Positions 61,620 to 64,000 of a stretch of DNA of 64,000 bases are shown one piece after another. Source of the stretch: Rhodocyclaceae bacterium. GTDB taxonomy: Bacteria; Pseudomonadota; Gammaproteobacteria; Burkholderiales; Rhodocyclaceae. The position numbers and the translations under genes were made by a program. Positions within the stretch are counted from its first letter, which is position 1. Each line of letters starts with the position of its first letter. The DNA lies in the NCBI GenBank assembly GCA_016702335.1, contig JADJEF010000003.1, positions 248,001 through 312,000 on the forward strand, written 5' to 3'. The notes under the pieces were generated by a model that was given only the letters and a program-made list of their open reading frames with translations, was not told the DNA's origin and searched no databases.

Positions 61620-62993
61620 CTATTGCAGCATGAAGGTTTCGTACTCCAGCGCTTGCAGTTTGCGTTTGAGCATCATCAGGCCAACGAGCACCGTGGTCAG
61701 CATGGCCAATGCGAATCCGTAGCCAAACCAGGCGGCGCCGAGTTTCAGGCTGATTCCGGTGAATACGATATTGGCTAAAAGCATGATGCCGGTGAGCGTG
61801 ACTACCGCGCGCCGTTGGTCCAGATAGAACATCACGTTAAGCAATCCCAGCATCACCACCTGCAACGCCGCACCGACTACGGCGACGAAGAGCAAGGGTA
61901 GGTAAAGGGATGAGATGCCAAGCCATGACAGCAACTGGCCTCCAAGCGCAAAGGTAATGAGCACGGCGATGCCCTGAATCTTTGCGATATCGAACAAGCC
62001 GCGTTGTGCGTAATAAACCATGTGGTTGCGCATTCGCTCGATATATTCAAGCGGCGCACCTTCGCGCACGGCATCATAGAACTTGTTGTAGTACTCGACG
62101 AAGTCCGTCTCAATGCGCACCAGAAATACCGCCATGCCGGGAATGACCGAAAGGTAAGAAAGAAAAATCGGAAAGTCATAGATGACCGACGCGCGCAGCG
62201 GGCCAATGACTTGGGCGCTGGTCGGGGGGTAATACCAAAACATGATCTTGTCCGCCCAGACCGCGAGATTGAAGAAAAAACCAGTCCACATCAGGCTCCG
62301 GTACATGGCACCGCGCTTCCAGATATCAAAGGCAATGAAGCGGTCGGATCGGTAGTTTTTGTAAATGAGCCAGATCATGCCCCCGAGCAGCAGAAAGTGG
62401 CCCATGACAAAGCCGATCATCAGCCCTTCCATGCCCATGATCTCGCGAAACCCCAACGCCATGGCCGTGGTGGCGCTATAGCCCACGAAGAAGATCAGCA
62501 GAATGGCGTTGTACTGCTTCATGCCGGTCAGGAACACGGTGGCAATCCAAATAGCCCCCAGCATAGAAAGGGCCATGACGAACAGCAGGCGATAGAGCAC
62601 CGATTGGTAGGGGAACAGGTAGAGCACAACAGGCAAGGTAAGTATGATGCTTGCGGTCATGACGGCCAGAATCAGGCCATTGAAATTGGGCAGGATGGCA
62701 GCATCGTCCTTGGCAAACAGGCGGTCGGCGACAAAACGAGTAAATGACAGTTGGACGAAGCCGGTAAGCACCAGCGAGATCATGAACAGGTAGGTCACCG
62801 TGATCTGAAACTGCGCGACATGAATGCTCAGACCGCCAATACTCAGACTGAACAGACCGATTGCCATGATCCCGAGGATGGAAAGAATCCATGGGCCCGA
62901 GCCGATCAGGCCGGCGTAGGTATAGGCCTGAATGAGCCCGGTGAAGGACTGCTTCTTGAGCAGTTTCCTTAGTTCGAAGCCAATTCCTGCCAT
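61620..62993 (-). CDS. pelG: Pel exopolysaccharide biosynthesis membrane protein PelG
   Basis: This 457-aa inner-membrane protein has about twelve hydrophobic helices and starts MAGIGFELRKLLKKQSFTGLIQAYTYAG, the PelG N-terminus. The length matches PelG of Pseudomonas. It belongs to a flippase-like fold and carries Pel polymer across the inner membrane with PelD, PelE and PelF. The start at 62993 is preferred over 63095, which would lie in the end of pelF. The upstream neighbour is pelF. Confidence 0.93.
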   Translation of the reverse strand: MAGIGFELRKLLKKQSFTGLIQAYTYAGLIGSGPWILSILGIMAIGLFSLSIGGLSIHVAQFQITVTYLFMISLVLTGFVQLSFTRFVADRLFAKDDAAILPNFNGLILAVMTASIILTLPVVLYLFPYQSVLYRLLFVMALSMLGAIWIATVFLTGMKQYNAILLIFFVGYSATTAMALGFREIMGMEGLMIGFVMGHFLLLGGMIWLIYKNYRSDRFIAFDIWKRGAMYRSLMWTGFFFNLAVWADKIMFWYYPPTSAQVIGPLRASVIYDFPIFLSYLSVIPGMAVFLVRIETDFVEYYNKFYDAVREGAPLEYIERMRNHMVYYAQRGLFDIAKIQGIAVLITFALGGQLLSWLGISSLYLPLLFVAVVGAALQVVMLGLLNVMFYLDQRRAVVTLTGIMLLANIVFTGISLKLGAAWFGYGFALAMLTTVLVGLMMLKRKLQALEYETFMLQ

Positions 62994-64000
62994 GCGAAGC
63001 TCTTGTAGTAAAGGTAGCGGTAGCGGCCAAACATGGCCTCTTGGGCGTAGTACGCTTCCACGCGGGCGATGGCCGCGCGACTGGCCGCATGCCATTTGTC
63101 GGCATTGCCCAGCAGCTCGACGGCCGCATCGGCCAGAGCCTGCGGGTCTGCAATCCGTACCACCGCGCCTGATGGGCCGAGCGCCTCGTCATCCCCGGGA
63201 GACCGTAGACCAACTGCCGGCAGGAACCGACATCGGTGGCCAGAGTGGGTACCCCGGCGGCGTAGCCTTCAAGGATGACCAGCGGTAGCGCTTCGCTGAT
63301 GGAACTGAGAACCACGAGTCCAACCTTGTCGAGCAGGTCGGTCAGCTTCTGAAAACCAAGGAACTTGATTTTGTCCGCAAGACCCAGTTGCAAGGCAAGA
63401 TCACGGCACTCTTGCGCATAGCCTGGGTCTTCGTCTTCCGGGCCGGCAATCCATGCTTCGGCCTCGGGTAACTGGCTGACGATGGCGCGCATGGCGCGTA
63501 TATAAGTCTTGATGTCCTTGATGGGTACGACGCGCCCGATCAGGCAAAGAATAGGCGGCGGCGGAGTGGGGGCCGGCGCACGGTTGGCGCGCAGCGGTGC
63601 AAAGCGGGCGACATCGATGCCATTGGGCACATTGCGGGTGCGCTCTTCGGGTGCGCCATCGACAAGTTGCCGGTGTCGGTTGGCTTCATACAGAGCGACA
63701 ATCTCGTCGCATGCCTGATAGGTGATATTGCCCATGTGCTCGAAAAAACGAATCCAGAGCTGGCGGTAGTAGCTGACTTGAGCGGCGTCGCGATCAAACA
63801 CGTTGCGGTTGTCTTTGATCCAACTCGCCTGATAGAGGTCGATCTTGCGCTCTTTGACGTAGATGCCATGCTCGGACAGGATGAACGGCGCCGGGCGGCG
63901 ATGCTTGAGCAGAACGCCCAAGGCTCCGGCATAGCCGGTGGAGATCGCATGGTAAATACGTGCTTCGGGCGCCCGCTCAGCGACGGTACGCAGGTGCCAG
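62969..64000 (-). pseudogene. pelF: PelF glycosyltransferase, 3' portion, with a one-base frameshift and 5' end cut by window edge
   Basis: The frame entering from the right edge reads RIYHAISTGYAGAL, then ILSEHGIYVKERKIDLYQA, VPNGIDVARFAPL, LIGRVVPIKDIKTYIRAM, WIAGPEDEDPGYAQECRDLA and SEALPLVILEGYAAGVPTLATDVG, the GT4 family PelF that polymerises Pel from UDP-sugar donors. Near 63193-63196 the frame breaks. The natural C-terminus (VRIADPQALADAAVELLGNADK) resumes in another frame and ends at 62969. Adding one base to the CCCC run at 63193-63196 restores one continuous protein, so it is a single-base deletion or a sequencing error. The start lies beyond the window. Confidence 0.85.

Overview
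The window reads as a chromosomal segment of a GC-rich betaproteobacterium, most likely of the Rhodocyclales/Nitrosomonadales kind. The evidence is gene order and family type: polA followed by a DUF2782 gene, metX-metW, a short PTS relay (EIIA-HPr-EI) with no sugar permease, the Thiobacillus/Acidithiobacillus-type glutamate-cysteine ligase, gatCAB divergent from mreB, and rplU-rpmA-obgE-proB. This placement is inferred from families, not from a database search. I see no insertion sequence, prophage, CRISPR array or rRNA operon. Nearly everything is core housekeeping DNA.

Layout. 1-4.7 kb: a membrane DUF2339 protein (cut by the left edge), then a two-gene AmmeMemoRadiSam unit in which the MEMO and AMMECR1 parts are fused. 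5.1-8.1 kb: tRNA-Arg(CCG), a small c-type cytochrome, a Rep helicase and a small Cys protein. 8.1-17.8 kb, minus strand: a long cell-shape, cell-wall and lipoylation block, transcribed mreB, mreC, mreD, mrdA, rodA, rlpA, dacA, ybeD, lipB, lipA. 17.9-21.1 kb: gatCAB. 21-27.5 kb: pyrE, xth, a cluster of small membrane stress-type proteins, an FAD dehydrogenase and a nucleotide cyclase. 27.5-33.7 kb: polA, a LOG-family protein, a cyclase-FHA fusion and a solitary DNA adenine methyltransferase. 33.7-42.4 kb, plus strand: gshA, gshB, apbE, selD, the PTS relay, metX and metW. 42.5-48.6 kb: a REC-REC-GGDEF protein, minCDE, an AraC/MGMT fusion and an Nfu-type protein. 49.2-53.5 kb: tRNA-Asn(GTT), a cold-shock protein, an IF-1, a small winged-helix protein, then proB, obgE, rpmA and rplU. 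53.6-64 kb: a giant indolepyruvate ferredoxin oxidoreductase, a Kef-type antiporter, an OmpA-like lipoprotein, an MFS transporter, ssb, and pelG with the 3' part of pelF, which carries a frameshift.

The most striking feature is a short dispersed repeat that no standard feature type covers. Thirteen copies of CGCCGT-N4-CCAGCGCCGACTT occur in 64 kb, on both strands. All 19 fixed bases are unchanged in all thirteen; only the 4-bp spacer and the flanks vary. Six copies are intergenic. Seven lie inside the reading frames of essential or conserved genes (rlpA, gatB, polA, apbE, minC, the indolepyruvate oxidoreductase and an MFS transporter), mostly in inter-domain linkers or loops, and five of these encode the same peptide, AV(S/P)PAPT. 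This looks like a gene-invading mini-repeat, or a strongly selected DNA recognition site such as an uptake or chromosome-organising signal. A second, unrelated hairpin-bearing segment appears to be inserted in frame in gshB.
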